Source: Synechococcus sp. LA31
Lineage (GTDB): Bacteria > Cyanobacteriota > Cyanobacteriia > PCC-6307 > Cyanobiaceae
Direction of reading: 5' to 3'
Assembly (NCBI RefSeq): GCF_018502385.1
Contig: NZ_CP075523.1
Span: forward strand, 2,604,001 to 2,668,000
Length of the DNA stretch: 64,000 nt
Below the pieces are notes generated by a model. That model did not search any database and was not told the DNA's origin. It was given only the letters and a program-made list of their open reading frames with translations. The first letter of the stretch is position 1; every line of letters begins with the position of its first letter. Below are positions 35,929 to 48,240 of the stretch, piece after piece. A program made the translations under genes and the position numbers.

Positions 35929-37122
35929 TCAGCCTATCGAGAGGCTCTCGGGGGCTGAGCGCAGCCGCTCTTCGCGCCGGTGGGGCCGGCCCGGCTCCAG
36001 GCCAGCTCCCTCAAGGGCGCAGCGCAGCAGCAGGCCGGCGGTGAGCAAGCTGGAGAGGAGAGAGTTGCCGCCGTAGCTGATCATCGGCAGCGGCAGCCCA
36101 GTGGTGGGCATGGCGCCGCTGGCGACGGCGATGTTGAGGATGGATTGACCCACCAGCAAGGTGGTGCAACCGATGGCCACCAGGCGTTGTTGATTGCTGC
36201 GGCAGCTCAGGGCCACCCGCAGACCCACAAAGCCGAACAGCAACAGAAACAGCAGCAGCAGCACGGATCCCACGTAGCCGAACTCTTCGGCGAACACGGC
36301 GAAGATGAAATCAGTGCTCTGGATCGGCAGGTACTGCAGCTTTTGGGTGGAGAGGCCAAACCCCTCTCCCCAGAGGCCCCCCGAGCCGATCGCCAGCAGG
36401 CTCTGCACCAATTGATAGCCATCGCCCTGGGCGTCTTTCCAGGGGTTGAGGAACGACGTGACGCGGATGCGCTGGTAGGTGTTGATGGAGATGCTTCCGA
36501 TCGCCACCGTGAGCCCCAGGCCCGCGCTGCCGAGCATGGCCCAGAGCGGCAGGCCCGAGGCCAGGGCCATCAGCCAGAGAAGGATCCCGCAGAGCGCGGC
36601 GGTGCTGAGGTTTGGCTGCTTGAGGATGAGCCCCAGGGTCAGCGCAAACACACCCATCCAGATCAGTTTCTGATCGGCGGCGATGCGGCCCCAGTGGGAG
36701 AAGAGCGCCGCCCCCTGCAACACCAGGAAGGGTTTGATCAGCTCGGTGGGCTGGATCTGCACCGGACCGATCACCAACCAGCGGCTGGCTCCGTTCACAG
36801 TGCTCCCGATCACCAGGGTGAGAGCCACCAGCACCATGCCCACAAGCAGGGCCGGCCCGGCCATGCGCAACCAGCGCCGCAGGTTGATGCGGAGGCCGAG
36901 GTAAAGCAGCCCCCAACTGGCCACCATCCAGATTGCTTGGCGTTTGAGGTAGTAGGTGGGATCGCCCATCTCTCGGGCTGCTACCCACCAGCTGGCTGAG
37001 CCAAGCACGACGAGCCCCAGCGCACACCAGAGCCCCACCATGCCCAGCAGCAGCCGCGCTTCGGCGGGCCAATGCCGAAAGGGCACCGGCAGCAGGCCGG
37101 ATGGAGAGGCTGACTGGCCCAA
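35929..37122 (-). CDS. ftsW: FtsW/RodA-family peptidoglycan polymerase (FtsW)
   Basis: 397 residues from TTG 37122, with about ten membrane segments. These SEDS proteins polymerise lipid II glycan chains with a class B PBP, FtsW at the division site. Conserved spots are QPTELIKPFLVLQGA, the large extracellular loop with GDGYQLVQSLLAIGSGG, FIFAVFAEEFGYVG and PTTGLPLPMISYGGNSLL. The SYGG motif fits FtsW/RodA. It is 25 bases upstream of ccdA. Confidence 0.9.
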   Translation of the reverse strand: MGQSASPSGLLPVPFRHWPAEARLLLGMVGLWCALGLVVLGSASWWVAAREMGDPTYYLKRQAIWMVASWGLLYLGLRINLRRWLRMAGPALLVGMVLVALTLVIGSTVNGASRWLVIGPVQIQPTELIKPFLVLQGAALFSHWGRIAADQKLIWMGVFALTLGLILKQPNLSTAALCGILLWLMALASGLPLWAMLGSAGLGLTVAIGSISINTYQRIRVTSFLNPWKDAQGDGYQLVQSLLAIGSGGLWGEGFGLSTQKLQYLPIQSTDFIFAVFAEEFGYVGSVLLLLFLLLFGFVGLRVALSCRSNQQRLVAIGCTTLLVGQSILNIAVASGAMPTTGLPLPMISYGGNSLLSSLLTAGLLLRCALEGAGLEPGRPHRREERLRSAPESLSIG

Positions 37123-37177
37123 GGTTGCGCCGGAATGAGATACCGACTATCCCGTATTCCCCGTCAGCTTGCCAATG

Positions 37178-37199
37178 AAAAAGCCCGGCAGAGCCGGGC
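37178..37199 (-). terminator. Rho-independent terminator after apcC
   Basis: GCCCGGC at 37183-37189 pairs with GCCGGGC at 37193-37199 around loop AGA. Read on the minus strand, the stem is followed by TTTTTCATT, a good U-run. It closes the apcA-apcB-apcC transcript. Confidence 0.88.
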
Positions 37200-37237
37200 C
37201 AATCGTGTGAGGCATCAGCCTCCTATGGGTCTGATGA

Positions 37238-37438
37238 TCAGTTGCCCACGTTCACCTGACGGCGGCCTGAGACAAGCTCAACCTTCAGGATCTTGCCGCC
37301 CTGCTTCATGATCCGCTGCTGTTCAGCGAACCAGCTTTCGTAGGGCACCCACTTGGTGAAAAACGTGTTCTGCAGCTCGCGCTGAGAACGGGTCTTCTCC
37401 GGGGAAGGAATGCAGGCTGTGATTTTGAACAGGCGCAT
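37238..37438 (-). CDS. apcC: Allophycocyanin small core linker (LC 7.8)
   Basis: 66 residues, MRLFKITACIPSPEKTRSQREL with an N-terminal three-stranded linker fold of the CpcD-like type, ending in LKVELVSGRRQVNVGN. It caps the ends of allophycocyanin core cylinders in the phycobilisome. It follows apcB by 33 bases and precedes a strong terminator. Confidence 0.97.
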   Translation of the reverse strand: MRLFKITACIPSPEKTRSQRELQNTFFTKWVPYESWFAEQQRIMKQGGKILKVELVSGRRQVNVGN

Positions 37439-37471
37439 AGGTGGATCCTCGAGATGTGCCGAAGGCGGGGA

Positions 37472-37960
37472 TCAGTTACCCAGGCCGGAGCTGATGTAAT
37501 CGAAGTACACGCCCATTTCACGGCCGGCGTCGGGGCCCACCAGAGCAGCGGTCACTTCCTTCATGGCTTGGATCGACTGCACAGTGGCACCGATGGGTAC
37601 ACCCAGGGAGTTGTAGGTCTCCTTGAGACCGTTCAACACGCGCTCATCGAGGATCGAGGTATCACCAGCCAACATGGCGTAGGTGGCGTAGCGCAGGTAA
37701 TAGTCAAGGTCGCGAATGCATGCCGCATAGCGACGGCAGGTGTACATGTTGCCGCCGGGACGGGTGATGTCCGAATACAGCAGCGACTTGGCCACGGCTT
37801 CCTTGATGATGGCGGAAGCGTTGGAGCTGATGGTGGCAGCGGCACGAACGCGCAGCTCACCGCTGGCGAAGTACTGCTCCAGGCGACCCATGGAGGAAGT
37901 GTCCAGGTAAAGGCCCTGGACGTCGGCCTGGTTGATGACGTTGGTGATGGCGTCTTGCAT
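37472..37960 (-). CDS. apcB: Allophycocyanin beta subunit
   Basis: 162 residues, a globin-fold phycobiliprotein. Phycocyanobilin attaches at Cys81 ([11 protein letters not shown]), and Asn71 (PGGNMYT) is the residue methylated in beta subunits. With ApcA it forms the trimers of the phycobilisome core that pass energy to the terminal emitters. Second gene of apcA-apcB-apcC, 42 bases after apcA. Confidence 0.98.
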   Translation of the reverse strand: MQDAITNVINQADVQGLYLDTSSMGRLEQYFASGELRVRAAATISSNASAIIKEAVAKSLLYSDITRPGGNMYTCRRYAACIRDLDYYLRYATYAMLAGDTSILDERVLNGLKETYNSLGVPIGATVQSIQAMKEVTAALVGPDAGREMGVYFDYISSGLGN

Positions 37961-38002
37961 GGAACCTGATCGAAGAGGCGGTGTGGTGGAGAGGAAAGGG
38001 CC

Positions 38003-38488
38003 TCAGGAGAGGGCGCCGACGACGTAGTCGAAGTAGAAGCCAGCCTCTTCGGCATCAGCGCCGGTGAGCAGGCTCATGGCGGCGTTCTTCATCTCGCGCA
38101 CGGCTTCAGCCATGGCTTCGAGGGGGGTGCCCAGGGAGCGATACATCTCCTTGGCGCCAATGATGCCGATCTCTTCAATCGGGGTCACATCGCCAGCGAC
38201 GATGCCGTAAGACACCAAGCGCAGGTAGTAATCCATGTCGCGCAGGCATGACGCCGTCATCTCCTCGCCGTAGGCGTTGCCGCCGGGGGAGATCACGTCA
38301 GGGCGCTTCTGGAACAGGGCGCCGCCGGCGGTCTTGACGATGCGCTCACGGCTTTCGGCCAGGACCTGGGCTACGCGAAGACGACGCTGACCGCCGCTCA
38401 CGAAGGCCTTGATCTGGTCGAGTTCGCCAGGGCTGAGGTAGCGGGCTTCGGCGTCCGCGTTGATGATCGAGTTGGAGACGATGCTCAT
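38003..38488 (-). CDS. apcA: Allophycocyanin alpha subunit
   Basis: 161 residues from ATG 38488, which gives the standard start [18 protein letters not shown]. Phycocyanobilin attaches at Cys81 ([14 protein letters not shown]). Upstream is a long leader shared by apcABC. It is separated from apcE by a terminator, so apcABC can be made in excess over the single-copy ApcE. Confidence 0.98.
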   Translation of the reverse strand: MSIVSNSIINADAEARYLSPGELDQIKAFVSGGQRRLRVAQVLAESRERIVKTAGGALFQKRPDVISPGGNAYGEEMTASCLRDMDYYLRLVSYGIVAGDVTPIEEIGIIGAKEMYRSLGTPLEAMAEAVREMKNAAMSLLTGADAEEAGFYFDYVVGALS

Positions 38489-38854
38489 GCAGTTCTGCCT
38501 CGAAACAAGCGGTCGCCTGAACGGTGACCGATATCCGGTGGGTAAGGGGAGGGTCTTCAGGGGAATGCTCCTCCCGCAGCAGGCTGCGTCGGGGGCGAAC
38601 AACTGAAGGCGCGGCAGCAGTGCTGTCCGCCGAGTCATTCTGTGGCAAGGCCCTGCAGGCTCCCGAGTCCCGGTAACAGTTCTTCACGGCGGGTTCTGTC
38701 CTTCAAAACGCTTGCGCCGCCTGGGGTCTTGGCGTGCAGCTGTGAGATGAGCTCTGTGTTGGTTGTTAATAATTAAGCGCGCTTCGCTGGCTGCTCCGTT
38801 GCTTCGAGCGTGCCTTAATTGCGGCGCATTTTGTAACAAAAAACTCTGCGCAGT
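38489..38854 (-). promoter_or_regulatory. apcABC promoter and leader region
   Basis: No gene is visible in these 366 bases. Its distal part is AT-rich against a GC-rich background. On the minus strand two candidates stand out: TTTACT with TACAAA at 16-base spacing near 38830-38855, and a TTAATTATTAA block near 38767-38777. Either would give a leader of about 270-340 bases, as is common for abundant phycobilisome transcripts. The exact start cannot be set from sequence. Confidence 0.4.
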
Positions 38855-38881
38855 AAAAACCCCCTGCCGCGGGGCAGGGGG
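38855..38881 (-). terminator. Rho-independent terminator after apcE
   Basis: CCCCCTGCC at 38860-38868 pairs perfectly with GGCAGGGGG at 38873-38881, loop GCGG. On the minus strand TTTTTACTG follows the stem. It lies 36 bases past the apcE stop. Confidence 0.88.
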
Positions 38882-38916
38882 ACTGGCGGCTGAGCGGATC
38901 AGCCGATCTTGTGCGC

Positions 38917-41900
38917 TCAGGCTCTGGGATTAAGGGCCGCGTTGCCGCCGTAAAGGGCAGCTGTGCGGTTCACGGTGCTCAGGGGGATGCCGTCACTGGT
39001 GCCCATACCCTTGAGGAACGGCACGGTGTCGCGCCCGAAGCTGCTGGCGTACTCGTTGGAGTTGAGCACGGCTTCGATGGCGCTGCGTAGACCTTCATCG
39101 CAGCGAGTGGCGAGAAACCGACTGGTTTCATCCGGTTGGGCGGCACGGCCAAGCAGGGCCAGATAGGCAGCGGCGGCAGCCTTGAAGGGTGCCATGCGGT
39201 TTAGGCGGCTCACGAACAAATCGTTTGCGGCCACGCGTGCCACGAATTCAGCCACGCAAAGCTCACCCTTGCGCAGCTGCGACTCGGCATCACCCAGGGC
39301 TTCAGAGGCCAACGGTTGGCGGCCGAGCAGCTGGCGATACACAGCCTCGATCGCTTCGCCAACTTCAGCGCTGGTGGGGCGCATCGAGAGTTTGACGGTT
39401 GTGCCGAGGCTCCGGCGCTTGCTGAAGCCTTGCAAATTGCCAGGCCTCAGAGCCTTGGCCATGGCAGCGCCGGGTTGTTGCGCAGAGGTGGCAGCACCTC
39501 CGCTGGACACCGCTGCATTCCAGCCACCCGTCACCCCAATGGACGGGGTCCCAATGGCGTTAGGAGTCTGGGTAAAGCTGGTGGCACCGGCACTCCAGAT
39601 CGGCGCTGCGCCACCTCCGGGCTGCCAGCGGGGCGCACTCCAGCTGCGGGTGGGGGCTGGGCGGGTTTGCACGGAGCCGGGGCCATTGGATGTGGTGGCG
39701 CTTGGCGCCAACTGCTCGCCGCCGGTGAGGGTGGCGCTCCAGCTGCCGCGCACCACACCGCTGCGGCCGGTCAGGTTCCGCTCGGTGAGACTGCCGGTGC
39801 CACGGAAGTCGGCGGGTGGAGTCACCTCAGGCCGAATGCGTGGGGTGGTGTCGGCGTAAGCGGCGGCGTTAAACGCCCGCTTGAGCGCAGGTACCCGGCG
39901 CGTGCTCAGGTCGGTGGGCGTAATAAAGCGCTCGTAAGGAACGGTGTCTTCCCCGAAGGCTTCGCTGTACTCAGGGCTGTTAAGCATGGCGTCCACAACG
40001 CCGTAGAAGCCCTTGCGAGCGGCCACGTCGAAGTAGGCGTCGATCTCCCAGCGGCCAAAGGTGGGGCGGCCCAGCAGGCGGCGGTGCATCACCTCGATTG
40101 CTTTGCAGATGTAGAGCCCGCTCCAGTAGCGGCGGCGGAAGGCATCGCTGCGGGCCACCTGGCGCACGAATTCGCGCAAGCTCAGATCGCCGTTTTCGAG
40201 CTTGATCTCCTCCACTTTGTTTTGCTCGCCGGCGTAGCCGGTGTTGCCCAGCACCTGCACGTACACCGCGCGGATCACTGCCTGGGTGCTGGCTTCGGTG
40301 TTGCGGATGCTGGGCTGACCGCCGCGGCGGGGCACCGAATTGCCACCGGTGGAGATCTGCTGAAGGCGCACCACCTTGGGGCCAAGTTTGCGCGGTGTGG
40401 AGGCGCGGAACTGTGGGCTGTTCATCTGCCCGGGCTGGCGCATGCCATTGCCCACAAGGATCCGGCGTGTGTCGTAGCGGATCGGTGCGGGGCGCGTTCC
40501 CACCTTGGCGGTGCCGGAGGGGAAGATGGCGCCGTAGGTCAGACCCAGTGGATCATTGCCTCCGCCGTAGGGGTGCTGATCGGCGTAGGGCTGGCGGTAG
40601 CTGGCGTAGAGGGTGACGTACTGGGGTGCACCCTCAAACGGTGCACTGAAGCGGAACAGCTTGCGGTTAGAACCCCAGCCGGCGCTCTCCTGCGCTTCCT
40701 CGCCGATGTCGCGCAGGTAGGGAACGGTTTCCTCCCCAAACACCTGGGCGTATTCCATGCTGTTGACCAGCGCATCCACCAGGCCTTTGAGGCCTTGGGC
40801 TGACACGATGTCGAAATAGCGGGTGAACTCCTCGCGAGAGCTGATGCCGCGGCCGAGGAAGTGGCGGAAGGCCAGCTCCACCACACGGCTGTTGACGAAC
40901 CGGCCGTAGAACTGCTGCTGGTATTCCTTGCTGTGGCCCAGCGAGCGGATGAATTCCCGCATGGAGATGTCGCCCTGGCGCACCTGGGTGGCCTCCACCG
41001 GGCAGGGCATCTGGCTGTAAGCCTTGGCAATGTCGCGCTCAAACACCTGGCGATACGCGGCCCGCACCACCTCGGCTTTCTGAGCGCCACTCATCCCCGG
41101 CCTCATGTTGAAGCGCTGAGCCTTGCCCTGGGCGGCCAGGGCATAGATCGCAGGCAGCTGCAGACCTTGGTTTTCAGGGCTTCCCAAGCGCTGACGCGGC
41201 GAGGGGGTGGCAACGGCGAGCTCCTCGAGCAGCACGTTGAAGCTGTCGATCAGCAGTTGGCGGGCTTCAGGGAGATCTTTGAGTAGCTCGGCGGCACCGG
41301 CGCGCATCTCCTGGAGGGCCACGTTGGTGGCGGCAAGGGAGCAGCCTTTCTCCAACACATCGCGCAGGCCGCGGGTATTGACCCGCAGGATGCTGGGATC
41401 ACCGGCCACCACGGCGTAACCCACGTAGCGCAGGAACCAGGCCAGGTCACGGATCGACTTCTTCATCCGCTCCGTGCCATAGCGGGCCACGGAGATCGTG
41501 CTGAAGCCAGCGGGGAGTACGACGCGCACATCAGCGTCGCCACCTGCGCCCTCGAGCAGGCGGGTGAGGGCATTGCCGCGCTTGTTGGCAGCGCTGGCGC
41601 CGGCGAAGGTCTGCACCGATCGCTGGAAGGCCACTTGATCGGTGGCGAGCGGCGTCTCACCCGCTGCAACCACAGGATTCAGGGGCGCGTCGAGATAGGA
41701 GAGCGGCGTGCCGCCGGTAAAGATGCGACTGGCTGCGCGCGCCACGATCGACTCGGCGTTCGCGGAGACGCGGCGTGCTGCCTCGACCCGCAGCTGGCCG
41801 CTCTGGAAGAACGTGATCAGGGTGTTCAGCTCCCCGCCATCGAGGAAGCGATCCTGCTGTTCCGCCTCGCGGACGCTGGAGAGCGGCAGGGTGTCGTAAC

Positions 41901-41946
41901 GCTGAGGAGCAACCCTGCTGCTGCCGCTGCTGGCGGTCACAGTCAT
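38917..41946 (-). CDS. apcE: Phycobilisome core-membrane linker (LCM)
   Basis: 1009 residues from ATG 41946. ApcE is the terminal emitter and core scaffold that anchors the phycobilisome to the thylakoid. The N-terminal phycobiliprotein domain (to about 240) carries the bilin cysteine Cys202 in LEKGCSLAAT and a variable loop near 80-150. Three linker REP domains follow, at about 284-450, 557-700 and 858-990, which in known species goes with a three-cylinder core. The link between REP2 and REP3 is about 155 residues, low complexity, with a recurring Trp-Ser/Asn-Ala motif. The divergent methyltransferase is about 150 bases away. Confidence 0.97.
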   Translation of the reverse strand: MTVTASSGSSRVAPQRYDTLPLSSVREAEQQDRFLDGGELNTLITFFQSGQLRVEAARRVSANAESIVARAASRIFTGGTPLSYLDAPLNPVVAAGETPLATDQVAFQRSVQTFAGASAANKRGNALTRLLEGAGGDADVRVVLPAGFSTISVARYGTERMKKSIRDLAWFLRYVGYAVVAGDPSILRVNTRGLRDVLEKGCSLAATNVALQEMRAGAAELLKDLPEARQLLIDSFNVLLEELAVATPSPRQRLGSPENQGLQLPAIYALAAQGKAQRFNMRPGMSGAQKAEVVRAAYRQVFERDIAKAYSQMPCPVEATQVRQGDISMREFIRSLGHSKEYQQQFYGRFVNSRVVELAFRHFLGRGISSREEFTRYFDIVSAQGLKGLVDALVNSMEYAQVFGEETVPYLRDIGEEAQESAGWGSNRKLFRFSAPFEGAPQYVTLYASYRQPYADQHPYGGGNDPLGLTYGAIFPSGTAKVGTRPAPIRYDTRRILVGNGMRQPGQMNSPQFRASTPRKLGPKVVRLQQISTGGNSVPRRGGQPSIRNTEASTQAVIRAVYVQVLGNTGYAGEQNKVEEIKLENGDLSLREFVRQVARSDAFRRRYWSGLYICKAIEVMHRRLLGRPTFGRWEIDAYFDVAARKGFYGVVDAMLNSPEYSEAFGEDTVPYERFITPTDLSTRRVPALKRAFNAAAYADTTPRIRPEVTPPADFRGTGSLTERNLTGRSGVVRGSWSATLTGGEQLAPSATTSNGPGSVQTRPAPTRSWSAPRWQPGGGAAPIWSAGATSFTQTPNAIGTPSIGVTGGWNAAVSSGGAATSAQQPGAAMAKALRPGNLQGFSKRRSLGTTVKLSMRPTSAEVGEAIEAVYRQLLGRQPLASEALGDAESQLRKGELCVAEFVARVAANDLFVSRLNRMAPFKAAAAAYLALLGRAAQPDETSRFLATRCDEGLRSAIEAVLNSNEYASSFGRDTVPFLKGMGTSDGIPLSTVNRTAALYGGNAALNPRA

Positions 41947-42099
41947 GGAGGAGAGCGAACCGGGCGAAGGCACGTTACGGCTGGCCCTCTGGCCTCTCGG
42001 CCGCCCATGAACAAATGTTTGCAGCCGGGCTCGATCTCTGGCCTGATGGCCCCCTGAGCCATGAAAAGCTCGCTCGGTTGCAGAGCTGCCTCCTGCGCC

Positions 42100-43320
42100 A
42101 TGACCCACGCCCCGGCTGATGCCGCCACCCCAGTGGTGAGCGCCTTTTACGACCGATTCCCTTACCCCGGCGATCCTCTGCAGGACGGCCCACCGCCTGG
42201 ATACAACTGGCGCTGGTGTGTGGATGCGGCCTATGCCGCTTGCACCGGTGCCATAGCCCCTCTGCCAAACGGGGGCGAGCCGTTGCGCATCCTCGATGCC
42301 GGTTGCGGCACGGGGGTGAGCACCGATTACCTCGCCCATCTCAACCCCGGTGCCGAGATCCTGGCGGTGGACATTTCCCCGGGCACCCTCGAGGTGGCCC
42401 GCGAGCGCCTACGTCGCTCCGGTGGGTACGAACAGGCCAGCGTGCGCCTCGAAAACCGCAGCCTGTTGGAGCTGGAGGGGGAGGGCCCCTTCGATTACAT
42501 CAATTCTGTTGGGGTGCTGCATCACCTGCGTCAGCCGGAAGCCGGGCTGAAGGCCCTGGCCTCACTGCTCAAGCCCGGTGCGCTGCTGCATCTGTTTCTG
42601 TACGCCGATGGGGGGCGCTGGGAAATCCACCGCACCCAACGGGCGCTCACGGCCATGGGCGTGGGCACCGGAGCTGAGGGGCTGCGCCTCGGCCGCCAGT
42701 TATTGGCTGAGCTGCCGGAGTGCAACCGGTTGCGCCGTCATCACGAGCAGCGGTGGGCGATCGATTGCGCTGCGGATGCCAATTTCGCCGACATGTATCT
42801 CCACCCGCAGGAGACCAGCTACAACCTCGAGCGCCTGATGACCTTTGTGGCCTCAGCCGATCTGGAGTTTGCTGGGTTCTCCAACCCGCAGATGTGGGAC
42901 CCGGCTCGGCTCCTTCAGGGCGAGCTGTTGGAGCGGGCTAGGGCGATGCCGGCTCTGCAGCAGTGGCAACTGGTGGAAGACCTGGATCCCGATCTGAGTC
43001 ATTTCGAGTTTTTCCTGGCTAAGCCCCCGCTGCAGCGTTTCGCCTGGGACGACGATCAGGTGCTGCTGGCTTCAAAAGGCCGGCGCAACCCCTGCCTGTG
43101 GGGTTGGCCGGGTGCGGCGCTGCTCGATTCGGATATGGCGCCACTCGATCTTTGTGCCGAGGGGCTGGCTCTGATGCAGGCCCTGGAGCATGCACCGGCA
43201 GACACCTGCCTTGGAGCCCTCCCGTTGGGCTGGCCTGCACAAGAGATCGCAGCGGTGGCAAGGGTGTTGCTAGATCAGCGGGTGCTACTGCTTCAGGCAG
43301 GGGGGCGTGCCCCTGCGTGA
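42100..43320 (+). CDS. Class I SAM-dependent methyltransferase
   Basis: 406 residues from ATG 42100; ATG 42061 is in frame and gives 13 more. The SAM site is ILDAGCGTGVSTDYLA, followed by AVDISPGTLEVAR and INSVGVLHHLRQPEAGL. The N-terminal SAFYDRFPYPGDPL segment occurs in a group of cyanobacterial and other methyltransferases with a long C-terminal region, here from about 230 on. Substrate unknown. It lies between apcE and the ATP synthase operon, and atpI may begin right after or overlapping its stop. Confidence 0.8.
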   Translation: MTHAPADAATPVVSAFYDRFPYPGDPLQDGPPPGYNWRWCVDAAYAACTGAIAPLPNGGEPLRILDAGCGTGVSTDYLAHLNPGAEILAVDISPGTLEVARERLRRSGGYEQASVRLENRSLLELEGEGPFDYINSVGVLHHLRQPEAGLKALASLLKPGALLHLFLYADGGRWEIHRTQRALTAMGVGTGAEGLRLGRQLLAELPECNRLRRHHEQRWAIDCAADANFADMYLHPQETSYNLERLMTFVASADLEFAGFSNPQMWDPARLLQGELLERARAMPALQQWQLVEDLDPDLSHFEFFLAKPPLQRFAWDDDQVLLASKGRRNPCLWGWPGAALLDSDMAPLDLCAEGLALMQALEHAPADTCLGALPLGWPAQEIAAVARVLLDQRVLLLQAGGRAPA

Positions 43321-43355
43321 TAGATTCCGCGCGCCTTTTCAGAGCGCAGGAGCCC

Positions 43356-43811
43356 TTGCTGGCAACCCCCCCGCTCCCTCACAACAGCAGCGCTTCTTCT
43401 GAGGCGTTGGATGGTGAGGGTGAGGATCAGTCGGTGGACCCGGTTGGCTCAGTCTCTTCGACTGATTCAGCTCCTTCCGACGACTACCTGCGCCTTCAGC
43501 AGCGTCTGCTTCTGGCCACCCTGATCGTTTCCGCTATTGCGGTGCTGATCACGGCCGTGGTCTTCGACCTTCACATCGCCAGCTCCTTGCTGGTTGGTGC
43601 CATGGCTGGTCTGCTTTATCTGCGCCTTCTGGCTCGCAGTGTTGGCAAGCTCGGCAATGGGGCCAAGAAGGTGGGCAAAACACAGCTGCTTGTGCCTGTG
43701 GTGCTGGTTCTGGCCTCTGCCCGCCTGCCCCAGTTAGAGCTTTTGCCGGCCCTGCTCGGTTTTCTGCTCTACAAACCGGCCCTGATTCTTCAGGTTCTGC
43801 TCGATTCCTGA
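43356..43811 (+). CDS. atpI: ATP synthase protein I
   Basis: About 151 residues if translation starts at TTG 43356, which has AGGAG just upstream at tight spacing; GTG 43317, overlapping the previous stop, is an alternative. An acidic Ser/Asp-rich N-terminal region precedes [14 protein letters not shown] and about four hydrophobic helices. AtpI helps assemble the c-ring in other bacteria. First gene of atpI-atpB-atpE-atpG-atpF-atpH-atpA-atpC. Confidence 0.8.
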   Translation: MLATPPLPHNSSASSEALDGEGEDQSVDPVGSVSSTDSAPSDDYLRLQQRLLLATLIVSAIAVLITAVVFDLHIASSLLVGAMAGLLYLRLLARSVGKLGNGAKKVGKTQLLVPVVLVLASARLPQLELLPALLGFLLYKPALILQVLLDS

Positions 43812-43861
43812 GCCGGTCTCCCCTTGAACCGTCGCCCTCGCGACACCGAACGCACAACCCG

Positions 43862-44590
43862 ATGGGTTTTTTGCCACTCGCTCTTCCCTTTGCCGAACTG
43901 GAGGTGGGTCAGCACCTCTATTGGCAGCTGGGCAATCTCAAGATCCACGGCCAGGTGTTCCTCAGCTCCTGGGTGGTGATCGGTGCTCTGCTGGCCTTTG
44001 TGCTGGTGGGCAGCCGCAAGATGGAGCGCGATCCGCGCGGCATGCAGAACCTGCTCGAATTTCTGTGGGATTACATCCGTGATCTTGCTCGCGAGCAGAT
44101 CGGCGAGAAGGCCTACCGCGATTGGCTGCCCTTTATCGGCACGCTTTTCCTGTTCATCTTTGTGTGCAACTGGGGCGGTGCCCTGTTGCCCTGGAAGCTG
44201 ATCGATCTCCCCGAAGGTGAACTCGGCGCCCCGACCGCCGATATCAACACCACGGTTGCTCTGGCACTGTTGGTGTCTCTCGCCTACTTCTATGCAGGCC
44301 TGAGCCGCAAAGGATTCCGGTACTTCGAGTACTACGTGGAGCCCACTCCGATCATGCTCCCGTTCAAAATCATCGAAGACTTCACAAAGCCTCTCTCTCT
44401 GTCCTTCCGTCTGTTCGGAAACATCCTGGCGGATGAACTGGTTGTGGCTGTGTTGGCGTTCCTGGTTCCTTTGTTGGTGCCTCTGCCTGCGATGTTCCTC
44501 GGCTTGTTCACCAGTGCCATCCAGGCCCTGATCTTCGCCACTCTCGCCGGCAACTACATCGGTGAAGCGGTGCACGAAGAGCATCACTAG
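43862..44590 (+). CDS. atpB: ATP synthase F0 subunit a
   Basis: 242 residues, five or six membrane helices. The essential proton-path arginine is Arg183 in [16 protein letters not shown]. Other typical segments are [10 protein letters not shown] and the C-terminal [18 protein letters not shown]. It forms the proton half-channels with the c-ring in the thylakoid and plasma membrane. ATG 43862 is 50 bases after atpI. Confidence 0.97.
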   Translation: MGFLPLALPFAELEVGQHLYWQLGNLKIHGQVFLSSWVVIGALLAFVLVGSRKMERDPRGMQNLLEFLWDYIRDLAREQIGEKAYRDWLPFIGTLFLFIFVCNWGGALLPWKLIDLPEGELGAPTADINTTVALALLVSLAYFYAGLSRKGFRYFEYYVEPTPIMLPFKIIEDFTKPLSLSFRLFGNILADELVVAVLAFLVPLLVPLPAMFLGLFTSAIQALIFATLAGNYIGEAVHEEHH

Positions 44591-45010
<420 letters not shown>

Positions 45011-45017
45011 TCGCGCT

Positions 45018-45070
45018 TGAGGTGAGAAGAGACCCGGCATCAACCGGGTCTCTTCACTCCATTCACCTCA
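45018..45070 (+). promoter_or_regulatory. Large two-part hairpin after atpE
   Basis: Outer arms TGAGGTGA (45018-45025) and TCACCTCA (45063-45070) and inner arms of 12 bases (45026-45037 with 45044-45055) all pair perfectly, giving 20 pairs interrupted only by a 7-base bulge ACTCCAT on one side; loop CATCAA. There is no U-run. It probably stabilises the 3' end of an atpE mRNA or partly attenuates transcription into atpG. Confidence 0.6.
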
Positions 45071-45115
45071 CTGCATCCGTACGCGACCGCTTTCAACCGA
45101 CCGCACCCCCGCCTC

Positions 45116-45577
45116 ATGACCAGCTGGCTTCTGCTTGGTGCCACGGAGGGAGGTCTTTTTGACCTCGATGCCACCCTGCCGCTGATGGCAGTTCAGGTGG
45201 TTCTCCTCACCTTCATTCTCAATGCCCTGTTCTTCCGCCCCGTTGGTCGGGTTGTGGAAGAGCGCGAGGGTTACATCACCACCAGCCGTGCCGAGGCCAA
45301 GCAAAAGCTGGCTCAGGTGGAGCGTCTGGAGGGGGATCTGCGCGAACAGCTCAAGGAGGCGCGTAAAGCCACCCAACAGCTGATTCAGGAAGCGGAGCAG
45401 GATTCCGACAAGCTCTATCGCGAAGCCCTGGCTATGGCCACGGCTGAAGCCAATGCCTCTCGTGAACAGGCGCGTCGTGAGATCGATGCACAACGGGAGT
45501 CGGCCCTTGGTCAGCTCAAGGGTGATGCCGAGAAGCTCGGTGACCTGATTGTCGACCGTCTGCTGGCCGCCAAATGA
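45116..45577 (+). CDS. atpG: ATP synthase F0 subunit b-prime
   Basis: 153 residues. A single N-terminal membrane helix ([20 protein letters not shown]) is followed by a long charged coiled coil ([20 protein letters not shown] and on), the stator stalk. Cyanobacteria and plastids carry this diverged b' besides b. Its stop overlaps the atpF start by four bases. Confidence 0.95.
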   Translation: MTSWLLLGATEGGLFDLDATLPLMAVQVVLLTFILNALFFRPVGRVVEEREGYITTSRAEAKQKLAQVERLEGDLREQLKEARKATQQLIQEAEQDSDKLYREALAMATAEANASREQARREIDAQRESALGQLKGDAEKLGDLIVDRLLAAK

Positions 45578-46091
45578 CTATTCCTAGCCTTTTCGCCAAT
45601 CACGGTGGCTTTGGTCTGAACCTCGATCTGTTCGAGACCAACATCATCAATCTGGCGATCGTCATCTTCGCTCTCTACAAGTTTCTGCCCAATTTCCTGG
45701 GCGGCATTCTTGAGCGGCGCCGGGCGATCATTCTGGCCGATCTCAAAGATGCCGAAGAGCGTCTGGCCGGTGCCACCACACAGCTCGCTCAGGCCCAGAA
45801 GGATCTTGCCGACGCGCAGCAGAAGGCTGAGCGGATCCGTGCGGATGGCAAAGCCCGTGCTGAGTCCATCCGTCTAGAGAGCGAAAGGCGCACCATCGAC
45901 GAGATGGCTCGCCTCAAGCAGGGCGCAACGGCCGACATGAATGCTGAAGCCGCTCGCGTCAGCAATCAGCTCCGCCGTGAGGCCGCTCGCTTAGCGATCG
46001 AGAAGGCTCTAGCCACTCTCCCCGGCAAGCTCAGCCCTGAAGCTCAGGCACAGCTGCTCAGCCAGTCCATCAATACCCTGGGGAACGCCTG

Positions 46092-46092
<1 letters not shown>
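45574..46092 (+). CDS. atpF: ATP synthase F0 subunit b
   Basis: 172 residues: short N-terminal segment, one membrane helix ([19 protein letters not shown]), then a heptad-rich stator coiled coil. Pairs with b' as a heterodimer holding F1 still against the rotor. Overlaps b' by four bases and atpH by one base (TGATG). Confidence 0.96.
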
Positions 46093-48210
<2,118 letters not shown>

Positions 48211-48240
48211 TCCTGACGGTTAACCCGGAGAACCCCTTCC

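Noticed and set aside
38950-41900. Very long open frame on the plus strand opposite apcE (about 39316-40803)
   Set aside because: It has no recognisable domains and is the expected antisense shadow of a GC-rich coding gene. The same applies to long frames opposite rpoB (6549-8111) and rpoC2 (13167-14498).
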